DNA of 64,000 bases from Zhenhengia yiwuensis (lineage in GTDB: Bacteria; Bacillota; Clostridia; Lachnospirales; Cellulosilyticaceae). This document shows positions 51,770 through 60,058 of this stretch, piece by piece; the first letter of the stretch is position 1, and each line of letters begins with the position of its first letter. The notes under the pieces are model-generated. The model had not been told where the DNA came from. It did not search any database and saw only the letters and a program-made list of their open reading frames with translations. Both the position numbers and the translations under genes were made by a program. The stretch covers positions 1 to 64,000 of the forward strand of contig NZ_JACRSY010000020.1 in NCBI RefSeq assembly GCF_014384995.1. Reading direction: 5' to 3'.

Positions 51770-53150
51770 TCGCTATATTTATAGAGTAGCAAGTGTTTTT
51801 ATTATTATCTTTATCTGTGTAGGTGCGTATTTAGGCTATTTCACAGCAGTAGAGAGCAAAAAAATCGTTATGAATCCTTATAACAAACGTTTAGATCATT
51901 TAGAGGCTGAGGTAGTAAGAGGTAATATTTATGATGCTCAGGGCGTACTTCTTGCGACAAGTGAAGAAGGAGGCAGAAATTATCCTTATGGCAGTACCTA
52001 TGCGCATGCTATAGGCTATGTAGGACATGGTAAAGTAGGGGTAGAGGCTATGGCAAACGTAGAACTTCTCTACCCAGACTACCATGCAAAGGCTTTGCTA
52101 AATTATGCTTTTGCAGGAGAAAAGTTCAAAGGGCATGATGTCTATTTAACACTTGATCATACGCTACAAGAAGCGGCTCAAAAAGGATTAGATGGCAGAA
52201 AAGGTGCGGCTATTGTATTAGAGCCTAGAACTGGTAAAATTAGAGCTATGTATGCCACACCTGGATTTAATCCCAATAAAATCAGTGTAAACTGGGATAA
52301 CCTCACACAAGATACTGAAGAAAGTCCACTACTTAATAGAGCTACGCAGGGACTTTATCCACCAGGTTCTACTTTCAAAATTCTTACGACTATTGCTTAT
52401 CTAGAAGAAAAGGGAGATGTAGCCTTTAATTTTGAATACGATTGTAAAGGTAGTATTACAAAAGATAATCACCAAATTAAATGTAATAATGGTAAAGCAC
52501 ATGGGGTAGTTAATTTAGAATCAGCATTTGCTAAATCATGTAATACGTACTTTGTTGAATTAACGGATCAGGTTCCTATCGCTAAACTTAAACAGGTAGC
52601 GGATAAGCTTCTATTTAACCAAGAGTTACCTGTAAAAGTAGAGTATAAAAAAAGTCAGTTTAGTCTAAACGCAAATAGCAGTTCCTTTGATAAATTGATT
52701 ACTTATATTGGACAAGGAGAAACACTTGTTTCGCCTTTACATCTAGCTATGATAGGTTCTATTCTTTATAATGATGGCGTACTTATGGTGCCTTATATGA
52801 TAGATTATTCGCTAGATACAAGGGGGGAAATAGCTTTAAAAAACTTGCCTGAATATCAAGGAACTTATTTAGATGAAAAGACATGTAGTACATTAAAATC
52901 ACTTATGACAAAGGTGGTAACAGAAGGAACTGGTAATAGGCTTTATCGTAAAGATATGCTTATAGGTGGTAAAACAGGTACAGCTCAAAATGAAACAAGC
53001 AAAGACCATTCTCTTTTTGTAGGGTTTGTAGAACCTAAAGATACAAAAAAAGAAAGTCTTGTACTAGCCGTTGTTGTAGAACAAGGTGGCCAGGGTGCGA
53101 AAGCTTTAGATGTAAGTCAAACGATTATAGAAGCTTATGCGCAGAGGTAA
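51759..53150 (+). CDS. Penicillin-binding protein, class B transpeptidase (PbpA-like)
   Basis: Cell-wall D,D-transpeptidase of 463 residues with one N-terminal membrane segment (about 6-28), a short PBP-dimer-like region (VVRGNIYDAQGVLLAT) and the penicillin-binding domain. The active-site Ser204-Thr-Phe-Lys207 is in PPGSTFKIL, SCN in FAKSCNTYF, and Lys405-Thr-Gly in GGKTGTAQ. The start is ATG 51759 behind GAAGGTGA, overlapping the SEDS gene by 11 bp. The small size and the pairing match SEDS-PBP couples. Confidence 0.94.
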   Translation: MKNNRYIYRVASVFIIIFICVGAYLGYFTAVESKKIVMNPYNKRLDHLEAEVVRGNIYDAQGVLLATSEEGGRNYPYGSTYAHAIGYVGHGKVGVEAMANVELLYPDYHAKALLNYAFAGEKFKGHDVYLTLDHTLQEAAQKGLDGRKGAAIVLEPRTGKIRAMYATPGFNPNKISVNWDNLTQDTEESPLLNRATQGLYPPGSTFKILTTIAYLEEKGDVAFNFEYDCKGSITKDNHQIKCNNGKAHGVVNLESAFAKSCNTYFVELTDQVPIAKLKQVADKLLFNQELPVKVEYKKSQFSLNANSSSFDKLITYIGQGETLVSPLHLAMIGSILYNDGVLMVPYMIDYSLDTRGEIALKNLPEYQGTYLDEKTCSTLKSLMTKVVTEGTGNRLYRKDMLIGGKTGTAQNETSKDHSLFVGFVEPKDTKKESLVLAVVVEQGGQGAKALDVSQTIIEAYAQR

Positions 53151-53164
53151 CCTTCTTTATCTAG

Positions 53165-53193
53165 TTGAAAAAAAGTTTCAAACAAGCTATACT
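53165..53193 (+). promoter_or_regulatory. Promoter of the Nudix gene
   Basis: TTGAAA (53165-53170), a 17-bp spacer and TATACT (53188-53193). Confidence 0.65.
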
Positions 53194-53232
53194 TAAATAC
53201 AACTAGAGTTTAAAAGAAAGACAGGTGGCTTT

Positions 53233-53703
53233 ATGATACAGACTGTCAGTTGTGGTGGTGTAGTGATCTATAAAGGAAAAATACTCACCTTATATAAAGA
53301 CTTTAAGAGTAAGAGAGAGTATAAATATGTAGGGTGGGTATTACCTAAAGGAACTGTTGAATTAGGTGAAACACATGAAATGACGGCAAAAAGAGAAGTT
53401 AAGGAAGAAGCCGGTGTAGATGCCAAAATTATAGGATATATTGGTTCCAGTCAGTATCATTTCCGAGGGAAAGAAGATATGGTGAGCAAGACAGTACATT
53501 GGTATTTGATGAGTGCAGATAATTTTTATAGTAAACCACAAAGAGAAGAACACTTTGTAGATAGTGGCTACTATAAATTTCATGAGGCTTATCATCTTAT
53601 TAAATTTTCTGATGAAAAGTATATTCTTAAAAAGGGCTATCAGATGTATTTAGACCTAAGAAAGCAGAATAAATGGGGAATTGAGCATAATAAAAAAACC
53701 TGA
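53233..53703 (+). CDS. Nudix hydrolase
   Basis: 156-residue cytoplasmic hydrolase of nucleoside-diphosphate-linked compounds. The Nudix box GTVELGETHEMTAKREVKEEAGV (G-x5-E-x7-REV-EEAGV; quoted in parts as GETHEMTAKREVKEEAG) is complete, including the metal-binding Glu pair. The opening VSCGGVVIYKGKIL is typical of stand-alone members. The substrate cannot be told. It has its own promoter and terminator. Confidence 0.92.
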   Translation: MIQTVSCGGVVIYKGKILTLYKDFKSKREYKYVGWVLPKGTVELGETHEMTAKREVKEEAGVDAKIIGYIGSSQYHFRGKEDMVSKTVHWYLMSADNFYSKPQREEHFVDSGYYKFHEAYHLIKFSDEKYILKKGYQMYLDLRKQNKWGIEHNKKT

Positions 53704-53725
53704 AGAATATTCTTCAGGTTTTTTT
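53692..53725. terminator. Bidirectional terminator between the Nudix gene and tRNA-Leu
   Basis: A perfect palindrome: AAAAAAACC then TGAAGAAT and its complement, with A and T runs. It serves the Nudix gene and, on the minus strand, the tRNA. Confidence 0.88.
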
Positions 53726-53730
53726 ATTAT

Positions 53731-53813
53731 GCGGATAAAGGGAATCGAACCCTTACGATGTTACCATCGGCAGATTTTGAGTCTGCTGCGTCTGCCAGTT
53801 CCGCCACATCCGC
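53731..53813 (-). tRNA. tRNA-Leu (anticodon CAA)
   Basis: An 83-nt type II tRNA. On the minus strand the acceptor arm GCGGATG pairs with TATCCGC (last pair G-U). The anticodon stem GCAGA/TCTGC encloses loop CTCAAAA (anticodon CAA, reading UUG). A long variable arm CGATG-GTAA-CATCG is typical of Leu, and the T arm is AAGGG-TTCGATT-CCCTT. The CCA end is not encoded. Confidence 0.95.
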
Positions 53814-53825
53814 AAGTGCTCTATA

Positions 53826-53854
53826 ATAATAACATATATTTCTAGGGGAAGCAA
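53826..53854 (-). promoter_or_regulatory. Promoter of tRNA-Leu
   Basis: Minus strand: TTGCTT (53849-53854), a 17-bp spacer and TATTAT (53826-53831), just upstream of the tRNA. Confidence 0.6.
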
Positions 53855-53959
53855 GTCTTATTGTATAATTTTTCTAGATGAAACTATAATATTAATGTTA
53901 ATTAAATAAAAATATGATATGATAAAAAAGATTGGTTTGTACGGAAAGGAGAGGAACTC

Positions 53960-54583
53960 TTGGAGGAAAGATTAGAAAAGCGTCTGATTCAAAAGGCTCA
54001 AAAGGGCGATGTAGATGCATTTGAACAATTAATTTTAGGCTATGAAAAGCTTATTTATAATATTTGCTTGCGTATGCTTCATGATGAACAAGAAGCTTAT
54101 GATGGTGCACAGGAAATTTGTCTGAAAATATGGAGGCAAATAAATGCTTTTGAAGGAAATGCCAAGTTTAGTACATGGATATATCGTATTGCCACTAACC
54201 AATGTCTTGATCTTTTAAGAAAAAGAAAAAATAAAGAGGAAATTTCTCTGTTTAGGCAGTCAAAAGAAGAGGATTCAGAGTGGGTATTAGAAGAAAAAGA
54301 ACTAGCTGATCCTATGAATGAACATGTACAGCAGTTAGCGCTAAAGGATATTATGCTTCAAGCACTTAATGAGGTAAAAGAAGAGCATAAGCAAATTCTT
54401 CTTTTAAGGGATTTAGAAGGTTATAGTTATGAGGAAATTGCAGATATTTTAGTTATCAGTAAGGGGACTGTTAAATCGAGGCTTTCAAGGGCACGTCTAG
54501 CTATGAAACAAATTTTAACACAAGATAAGGAACCTTATAAGTCATTTTTTCGTCATAATATAAAGAAGGAGGGCAATTTATGA
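53960..54583 (+). CDS. RNA polymerase sigma factor, ECF type (sigma-70 family)
   Basis: 207-residue ECF-like sigma factor. Region 2 (about 18-90) contains FEQLILGYEKLIYNICLRML and FEGNAKFSTWIYRIATNQ; region 4 (about 135-190) contains LLLRDLEGYSYEEIADIL and GTVKSRLSRARLAMK. No sigma 3 domain is seen. The start is TTG 53960 behind GGAAAGGAGAGG. It overlaps the anti-sigma gene by 4 bp (ATGA), so the pair is a self-contained envelope-stress type module. A TTGTAT-N18-TATAAT promoter is possible at 53861-53890. Confidence 0.93.
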   Translation: MEERLEKRLIQKAQKGDVDAFEQLILGYEKLIYNICLRMLHDEQEAYDGAQEICLKIWRQINAFEGNAKFSTWIYRIATNQCLDLLRKRKNKEEISLFRQSKEEDSEWVLEEKELADPMNEHVQQLALKDIMLQALNEVKEEHKQILLLRDLEGYSYEEIADILVISKGTVKSRLSRARLAMKQILTQDKEPYKSFFRHNIKKEGNL

Positions 54584-55284
54584 AATGTGAAGATTACCAA
54601 GAACGTATATCCCTTTATGTAGATGATGTATTAACATTAGATGAAAAGAAGCAACTAGAAAAACATCTTGAACATTGCCTTTCATGTAGAGAAACTTTAG
54701 AGACTCTGCTTATGATGAAATCCGTTATGCATGAAATAAAAGAGGTAGAAGTGCCTAAAACTTTTCATGATGATTTGCATAAACGTTTATGTCAAGAGGT
54801 TAAGCCTAAGAAGAAGGTCTATAAGTGGATGCCTTATGCCTCCGGTTTAGTAGCAGCACTATTAATTGGCTTTGTGCTTGTAGATGGTGGTGTTAGCCAA
54901 GAGCAACCTATACAAGACGCTCCAATGCCAATGGCAGTTAGTCTAGATAATAATGGGGTAGCACCAATAGCTATGGAAAACGAATCTGAAGTAGCTGATG
55001 TAGGTAGACAGTCAAGAGGTGCTATGCCTTCAGAAGAAGTTTGGCAAATAAATTGTACAGACTTAAAGGCTGCAAAAGCATTTTTAGAAGATTATACGAC
55101 TCAGCATGAAGTGAGTATGGTGGAATGGCAAATAGATAGTGAGTATCATTTGTTATTAGAGCCTATTGAAGATAAGGAAGTATTAAAAAGTATTTTAGAA
55201 GACGAAATGTGGGTAGATGGGGCTATTCAGATTACTGTAATGGATACATCTAAAGTACATCTTATTTTGAATGTGCAAGAATAA
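54580..55284 (+). CDS. Anti-sigma factor (zinc-finger ZAS domain, membrane-bound)
   Basis: 234 residues. The cytoplasmic N-terminus has the ZAS motif His29-x3-Cys33-x2-Cys36 (with Cys3 near the start) that binds and holds the partner sigma factor. A single membrane segment (about 87-104, SGLVAALLIGFVLV) leads to an extracytoplasmic part with a low-complexity linker and a small C-terminal domain (ICTDLKAAKAF-like NCTDLKAAKAFLEDY to VHLILNVQE) of unknown fold. It is the partner of the upstream ECF sigma factor; the inducing signal is unknown. Confidence 0.88.
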   Translation: MKCEDYQERISLYVDDVLTLDEKKQLEKHLEHCLSCRETLETLLMMKSVMHEIKEVEVPKTFHDDLHKRLCQEVKPKKKVYKWMPYASGLVAALLIGFVLVDGGVSQEQPIQDAPMPMAVSLDNNGVAPIAMENESEVADVGRQSRGAMPSEEVWQINCTDLKAAKAFLEDYTTQHEVSMVEWQIDSEYHLLLEPIEDKEVLKSILEDEMWVDGAIQITVMDTSKVHLILNVQE

Positions 55285-55295
55285 AGGTAGATGAC

Positions 55296-55324
55296 TTGAC
55301 AGCTACCACTCTTTTTGTTACATT
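55296..55324 (+). promoter_or_regulatory. Promoter of the T-box/glyS transcript
   Basis: Consensus TTGACA (55296-55301), a 17-bp spacer and TACATT (55319-55324). The predicted start at about 55331 opens the leader RNA. Confidence 0.55.
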
Positions 55325-55331
55325 ATAGTCA

Positions 55332-55547
55332 TAAATGCATAATTTTAGATTTTACGATGAAAAAGAAGAGTAGTAAAATAAAGAGCGTTTAAGCGAGATC
55401 AGGAGGGTGAAAGCTGATTACGACTTGTTTTATGAAGGCACTTTGGAGTGAAATATTGAAAGTGGGATACATGTTATCCAATTAGGGTGGAACCGCGGAA
55501 GTTACCTTTCGTCCCTTGCTATAGGCAAGAGATGAAAGGTTTTTTTA
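55332..55547 (+). ncRNA. T-box riboswitch (glycine) upstream of glyS
   Basis: The leader has the T-box sequence AGGGTGGAACCGCGG at 55484-55498. Downstream is an intrinsic terminator (arms CCTTTCgTC and GAtGAAAGG, 55504-55540, then seven T), which the antiterminator alternative would displace. The stem I specifier region lies at about 55370-55460; GGC at 55437-55439 is the candidate specifier codon for tRNA-Gly. Uncharged tRNA-Gly binding should allow glyS transcription. Confidence 0.93.
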
Positions 55548-55574
55548 TTTCATCAATTTTTAGGAGGTAACAAA

Positions 55575-56960
55575 ATGAAAGAAAAATCTATGCAACAAGT
55601 TGTTGCTGTAGCAAAATCAAGAGGATTTGTATATCCAGGTTCAGAAATTTATGGTGGCCTTGCAAATACATGGGATTACGGCCCATTAGGTGTAGAACTT
55701 AAAAATAATGTTAAAAAAGCATGGTGGAAAAAATTCATTCAAGAAAGTGCTTATAACGTAGGTGTAGACTGTGCAATCTTAATGAATCCACAAGTATGGG
55801 TGGCTTCAGGGCACGTAGGAGGCTTTAGTGACCCTCTTATGGACTGTAAAGAATGTAAAGAAAGATTCCGTTCTGACAAAATTATTGAAGACTTTCTTCA
55901 TGAGAAAGGTGAAGACCAAGTTGTAGATGGTTGGAGTAATGAACAAATGCAAAGCTTTATTGCAGACAATCAAATTCCATGTCCAACATGTGGTGCGCAC
56001 AACTTTACTGATATTAGACAATTCAACCTTATGTTCAAAACTTTCCAAGGTGTAACAGAAGATTCTAAAAATGTTGTTTATTTAAGACCAGAAACCGCAC
56101 AAGGTATCTTTGTAAACTTCAAAAATGTACAAAGAACAAGTAGAAAGAAAGTACCATTTGGTATTGGACAAATTGGTAAATCATTTAGAAATGAAATTAC
56201 ACCAGGTAACTTCATTTTTAGAACACGTGAATTCGAACAAATGGAACTTGAATTCTTCTGTAAACCAGGTACAGAGCTTGAGTGGTTTGATTACTGGAGA
56301 AGCTATTGCAAAAACTGGCTTCTTAATTTAGGGGTAACACCAGATAATATGCGTATGCGTGATCATGCCCAAGAAGAGCTTTCCCATTACAGTAATGCAA
56401 CTTCTGATATTGAGTATTTATTCCCATTTGGATGGGGTGAACTTTGGGGTATTGCATCTCGTACAGACTATGACCTTAAAAAACATAGCGAACACTCTGG
56501 CGAAGATATGTTATACTTTGACCCAACAACAAATGAAAAATATGTGCCATATTGTATTGAACCATCACTTGGAGCAGACCGTGTAACGCTTGCATTCCTT
56601 TGTGAAGCTTATGATGAAGAAGAACTTGAAGATGGCGATACACGTACAGTATTCAGATTCCATCCAGCTTTAGCACCAGTAAAAGCTGCGGTATTCCCAT
56701 TATCTAAAAAGTTATCTGCAGAAGCAACAGAAGTTTATCAAATGCTTCTTAAGCACTTCAATGCAGAATATGATGAAAGTGGTTCAATTGGTAAACGTTA
56801 CAGAAGACAAGATGAAATTGGAACACCATTCTGTATTACATTTGATTTTGACTCATTAGAAGACCAAATGGTAACAGTAAGAGATCGTGATACAATGACA
56901 CAAGAACGTGTCGCTATTAAAGATTTAGTAGCTTATATTGAAGGTAAAATGGAATTTTAA
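55575..56960 (+). CDS. glyS: Glycyl-tRNA synthetase (alpha2 dimer type)
   Basis: Class II aminoacyl-tRNA synthetase charging tRNA-Gly. The 461 residues begin with SRGFVYPGSEIYGGLANTWDYGPLG (quoted as YPGSEIYGGLANTWDYGP) and include VASGHVGGFSDPL with a zinc-binding-like CKECKE/CPTCGAH pair. Motif 2 is FRNEITPGNFIFRTREFEQMELEFF in part (FRTREFEQME), motif 3 EPSLGADRV. The anticodon-binding domain is at the C-terminus. This is the eukaryote-like single-chain form found in many Firmicutes. AGGAGG precedes the ATG; expression is under the T-box. Confidence 0.97.
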   Translation: MKEKSMQQVVAVAKSRGFVYPGSEIYGGLANTWDYGPLGVELKNNVKKAWWKKFIQESAYNVGVDCAILMNPQVWVASGHVGGFSDPLMDCKECKERFRSDKIIEDFLHEKGEDQVVDGWSNEQMQSFIADNQIPCPTCGAHNFTDIRQFNLMFKTFQGVTEDSKNVVYLRPETAQGIFVNFKNVQRTSRKKVPFGIGQIGKSFRNEITPGNFIFRTREFEQMELEFFCKPGTELEWFDYWRSYCKNWLLNLGVTPDNMRMRDHAQEELSHYSNATSDIEYLFPFGWGELWGIASRTDYDLKKHSEHSGEDMLYFDPTTNEKYVPYCIEPSLGADRVTLAFLCEAYDEEELEDGDTRTVFRFHPALAPVKAAVFPLSKKLSAEATEVYQMLLKHFNAEYDESGSIGKRYRRQDEIGTPFCITFDFDSLEDQMVTVRDRDTMTQERVAIKDLVAYIEGKMEF

Positions 56961-56965
56961 TTCCT

Positions 56966-57010
56966 AAAATAAAGAACCTGTATACTTTTAGTATACAGGT
57001 TCTTTATTTT
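56966..57010. terminator. Long perfect hairpin terminator after glyS
   Basis: A 21-bp perfect stem (56966-56986 against 56990-57010) with a 3-base loop and A/T-rich ends, strong in both directions. Confidence 0.88.
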
Positions 57011-57301
57011 GTAGAATTATATAGAATGAATATTTTTAATATTATTAAAATGTAATCAAGAGAAAAGCATTGTAATAAATATACAAAAAGTAATAAATAT
57101 TAAACTAATAAACAAGATCTTATTTATAAAAAATTAATCTAATTTTTGTATAAAAATTATTAAAATATTAAAATGTATTATAAAATATTAAAATAGTATT
57201 TTAAAATATAAAAATTGTGATATAATGATAACGAAAACGGAATAGATAGCAAGTCTAGTTCGAAGGTAATTTCCAAATGAAAAATTTAGGAGGGTAATAA
57301 C
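57011..57301 (+). other. AT-rich intergenic region before ppdK
   Basis: About 290 bp of very AT-rich DNA with no gene. It holds two direct copies of TAAAATATTAAAAT (57161-57174 and 57181-57194) exactly 20 bp apart and a partial third, then the extended -10 promoter of ppdK at 57218-57226. The repeats lie upstream of the promoter, where an UP element or curved DNA would act. A minus-strand reading frame at 57188-57397 crosses the promoter and is not a gene. Confidence 0.6.
57218..57226 (+). promoter_or_regulatory. Extended -10 promoter of ppdK
   Basis: TGA-TATAAT (57218-57226) about 75 bp before the ATG. The 17-bp upstream position (ATTTTA) gives no -35 match, so the extended -10 and AT-rich upstream DNA may compensate. 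Confidence 0.6.
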
Positions 57302-59926
57302 ATGAACCAAAAATGGGTATATATGTTTAAAGAAGGAGATCCAAAAAATAAAAATCTTCTCGGGGGCAAAGGCGCCAATCTTGCAGATATGACACAATTA
57401 GGTTTACCAATTCCTCAGGGATTCACCGTTACGACAGAAGCTTGTACTGAATACTATAATAATGGACAAGCACTTTCTAATGAAATTGAATCACAAATTA
57501 AATCATGTTTAGTAAATTTGGAAGAATTATCAGGTAAAAAATTTGGAGACAATACAAATCCATTATTAGTTTCAGTTCGTTCTGGAGCTCGCGTATCTAT
57601 GCCAGGTATGATGGATACTGTTTTAAACTTAGGACTTAACGATGAAGCTGTTGTTGGTCTTGCAAATAAAACAGAGAATGAAAGATTTGCTTATGATTCA
57701 TACCGCCGTTTCATTCAAATGTTCTCAGACGTTGTTATGGAAATTCCAAAACCACGCTTTGAAAAAATCATTGATGAGATGAAAGAAGCAAAAGGTGTTA
57801 AACTTGATACAGAACTTGATGCAAATGACTTAAAAGAAATGGTTATTAGATTTAAAGCTTTATATAAAGAAGTAAAAGGTGTAGACTTCCCGCAAGATCC
57901 TGAAGTTCAATTAATGGAAGCAGTTAAAGCAGTGTTCCGTTCATGGATGAATCCACGTGCTATCGTTTACAGAAGAATGAATGATTATCCATCAAGCTGG
58001 GGAACAGCAGTGAATGTTCAAATGATGGTATTTGGGAATATGGGAGATACATCAGGTACAGGTGTTGCCTTTACAAGAAATCCATCTACAGGAGAAAATG
58101 CAATTTATGGTGAATACTTAATCAATGCACAAGGTGAAGACGTTGTTGCGGGTATTAGAACACCTAGCCATATTTCTCAACTTGAACAAGATATGCCAGA
58201 AGTATATACAGAATTCATGAATATTGCGCATACACTTGAAAACCACTACCATGACATGCAAGATATGGAATTTACAGTTGAAAACGGTAAACTCTACTTC
58301 TTACAAACACGTAACGGTAAAAGAACAGCAGCAGCAGCTCTTAGAATTGCTGTAGATTTAGTGGCAGAAGGACAAATTACAGAAGAGGAAGCAGTACTTC
58401 GTGTAGAACCAAAACAACTTGATCAATTACTTCACCCAATGTTCGATGCAAAAGCACTTAAAGCAGCTAAAGTAATTGGTAAGGCACTTCCAGCTTCACC
58501 AGGTGCAGCAGCTGGTAAAGTATACTTCACAGCTGAAGATGCTAAAGAAGCAGGTGCAGCTGGCGAAAGAGTTATCTTAGTTCGTCTTGAAACATCACCA
58601 GAGGATATCGAAGGTATGGCAGCAGCTCGCGGTATCTTAACAGTACGTGGTGGTATGACATCTCACGCAGCAGTAGTTGCACGTGGTATGGGAACATGCT
58701 GTGTATCAGGTTGTGGTGAAATCCAAATCAATGAAGAAGAAAAACACTTCTCACTAGGCGGCATGACATTCCACGAAGGAGACTACATATCATTAGATGG
58801 ATCAACAGGTAATATCTACGGTGAAGATGTTGCAACAGTAGAGCCAGAAATTACAGGTGACTTTGAAACCTTCATGGCATGGGCAGACAAATACCGTACA
58901 CTTAAAGTACGTACAAATGCTGACTCACCAAAAGATGCACAAAATGCAGTTAAATTTGGTGCAGAAGGTATTGGTCTTTGTCGTACAGAGCATATGTTCT
59001 TCGAAGAAGATCGTATTATGAAAATGCGCAAGATGATTGTTTCTAAAACAGAAGCAGAAAGAAGAGAAGCATTAGATGCACTTCTTCCTCTTCAAAAGGG
59101 TGATTTTGTAGGTATTTACGAAGCCATGGGTGAAAGACCAGTGACTGTACGTCTTCTTGACCCACCACTACATGAATTCTTACCACATACAGATGAAGAT
59201 ATTGCTACACTTGCAGGTGAAATGGGTATCACATTTGAAGATTTAAAAGCTACAGTTGAATCTCTTCATGAATTCAACCCGATGATGGGTCACCGTGGAT
59301 GCCGTCTTGCAGTTTCTTATCCAGAAATTGCTGAAATGCAAGCACGTGCTATCATTGAAGCAGCTATACAGGTGAAACAAGAAAAAGGTTATGATATTGT
59401 TCCTGAAATCATGATTCCACTTGTTGGTGAAGTAAAAGAATTAAAATATGTTAAAGATATTGTTGTAGCAGCAGCAGATAAAGCTATTGCCGAAGCAGAT
59501 GTTACACTTACATACCATGTAGGTACAATGATTGAAATCCCACGTGCAGCTGTAACTGCTGACCAAATTGCTGAGGAAGCTGAATTCTTCTCATTCGGTA
59601 CAAATGACTTAACACAGATGACATTTGGTTTCTCTCGTGATGATGCTGGTAAATTCTTAGAAGATTACTACGGAAAAGGTGTTTATGAATCAGATCCATT
59701 TGCAAGACTTGACCAAACTGGTGTAGGTGCACTTGTACAAATGGCAGCTGAAAAAGGTAGAAGTATACGTTCAGATATCAAACTTGGTATCTGTGGTGAA
59801 CATGGTGGAGATCCATCATCTATCGAATTTTGCCATAAAGTAGGGTTAAATTATGTTTCATGTTCTCCATTCCGTGTGCCAATTGCACGTTTAGCAGCAG
59901 CACAAGCAGCTATTAAAAATAAATAA
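57302..59926 (+). CDS. ppdK: Pyruvate, phosphate dikinase
   Basis: Interconverts pyruvate + ATP + Pi with PEP + AMP + PPi; in clostridia it can run glycolytically. The 874 residues carry the ATP-grasp domain (YMFKEGDPKNKNLLGGKGANLADM in part, SVRSGARVSMPGMMDTVLNLG in part). The phosphohistidine swivel domain has His455 in GGMTSHAAVVARGMG, and the PEP-binding TIM barrel has Cys831 in CGEHGGDP. Both residue numbers equal those of the well-studied Clostridium symbiosum enzyme. AGGAGGG lies before the ATG. Codon use suggests strong expression. Confidence 0.98.
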   Translation: MNQKWVYMFKEGDPKNKNLLGGKGANLADMTQLGLPIPQGFTVTTEACTEYYNNGQALSNEIESQIKSCLVNLEELSGKKFGDNTNPLLVSVRSGARVSMPGMMDTVLNLGLNDEAVVGLANKTENERFAYDSYRRFIQMFSDVVMEIPKPRFEKIIDEMKEAKGVKLDTELDANDLKEMVIRFKALYKEVKGVDFPQDPEVQLMEAVKAVFRSWMNPRAIVYRRMNDYPSSWGTAVNVQMMVFGNMGDTSGTGVAFTRNPSTGENAIYGEYLINAQGEDVVAGIRTPSHISQLEQDMPEVYTEFMNIAHTLENHYHDMQDMEFTVENGKLYFLQTRNGKRTAAAALRIAVDLVAEGQITEEEAVLRVEPKQLDQLLHPMFDAKALKAAKVIGKALPASPGAAAGKVYFTAEDAKEAGAAGERVILVRLETSPEDIEGMAAARGILTVRGGMTSHAAVVARGMGTCCVSGCGEIQINEEEKHFSLGGMTFHEGDYISLDGSTGNIYGEDVATVEPEITGDFETFMAWADKYRTLKVRTNADSPKDAQNAVKFGAEGIGLCRTEHMFFEEDRIMKMRKMIVSKTEAERREALDALLPLQKGDFVGIYEAMGERPVTVRLLDPPLHEFLPHTDEDIATLAGEMGITFEDLKATVESLHEFNPMMGHRGCRLAVSYPEIAEMQARAIIEAAIQVKQEKGYDIVPEIMIPLVGEVKELKYVKDIVVAAADKAIAEADVTLTYHVGTMIEIPRAAVTADQIAEEAEFFSFGTNDLTQMTFGFSRDDAGKFLEDYYGKGVYESDPFARLDQTGVGALVQMAAEKGRSIRSDIKLGICGEHGGDPSSIEFCHKVGLNYVSCSPFRVPIARLAAAQAAIKNK

Positions 59927-59944
59927 ACCTAGTCATTTAGGCCT

Positions 59945-59974
59945 AAACCCCCACTTTTAGAGTGGGGGTTTTTG
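59945..59974 (+). terminator. Intrinsic terminator after ppdK
   Basis: AAACCCCCACT pairs with AGTGGGGGTTT around a short loop (59945-59971), followed by T. Confidence 0.88.
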
Positions 59975-60022
59975 TGTAGATATACAAATCTAGGAAAAAA
60001 AAGAGGAAATAAGTGCTGGGTG

Positions 60023-60031
60023 TGGTATAAA
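60023..60031 (+). promoter_or_regulatory. Candidate extended -10 promoter of dgt-dnaG-rpoD
   Basis: TGG-TATAAA (60023-60031), about 28 bp before the dgt ATG; no clear -35 box. Confidence 0.45.
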
Positions 60032-60058
60032 TATAAAGTGTAAGGAGGTGTTTTAAAC

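Noticed and set aside
57188..57397. Minus-strand frame across the ppdK promoter
   Set aside because: Overlaps the ppdK promoter and N-terminus, lacks a binding site, hydrophobic only by AT bias.
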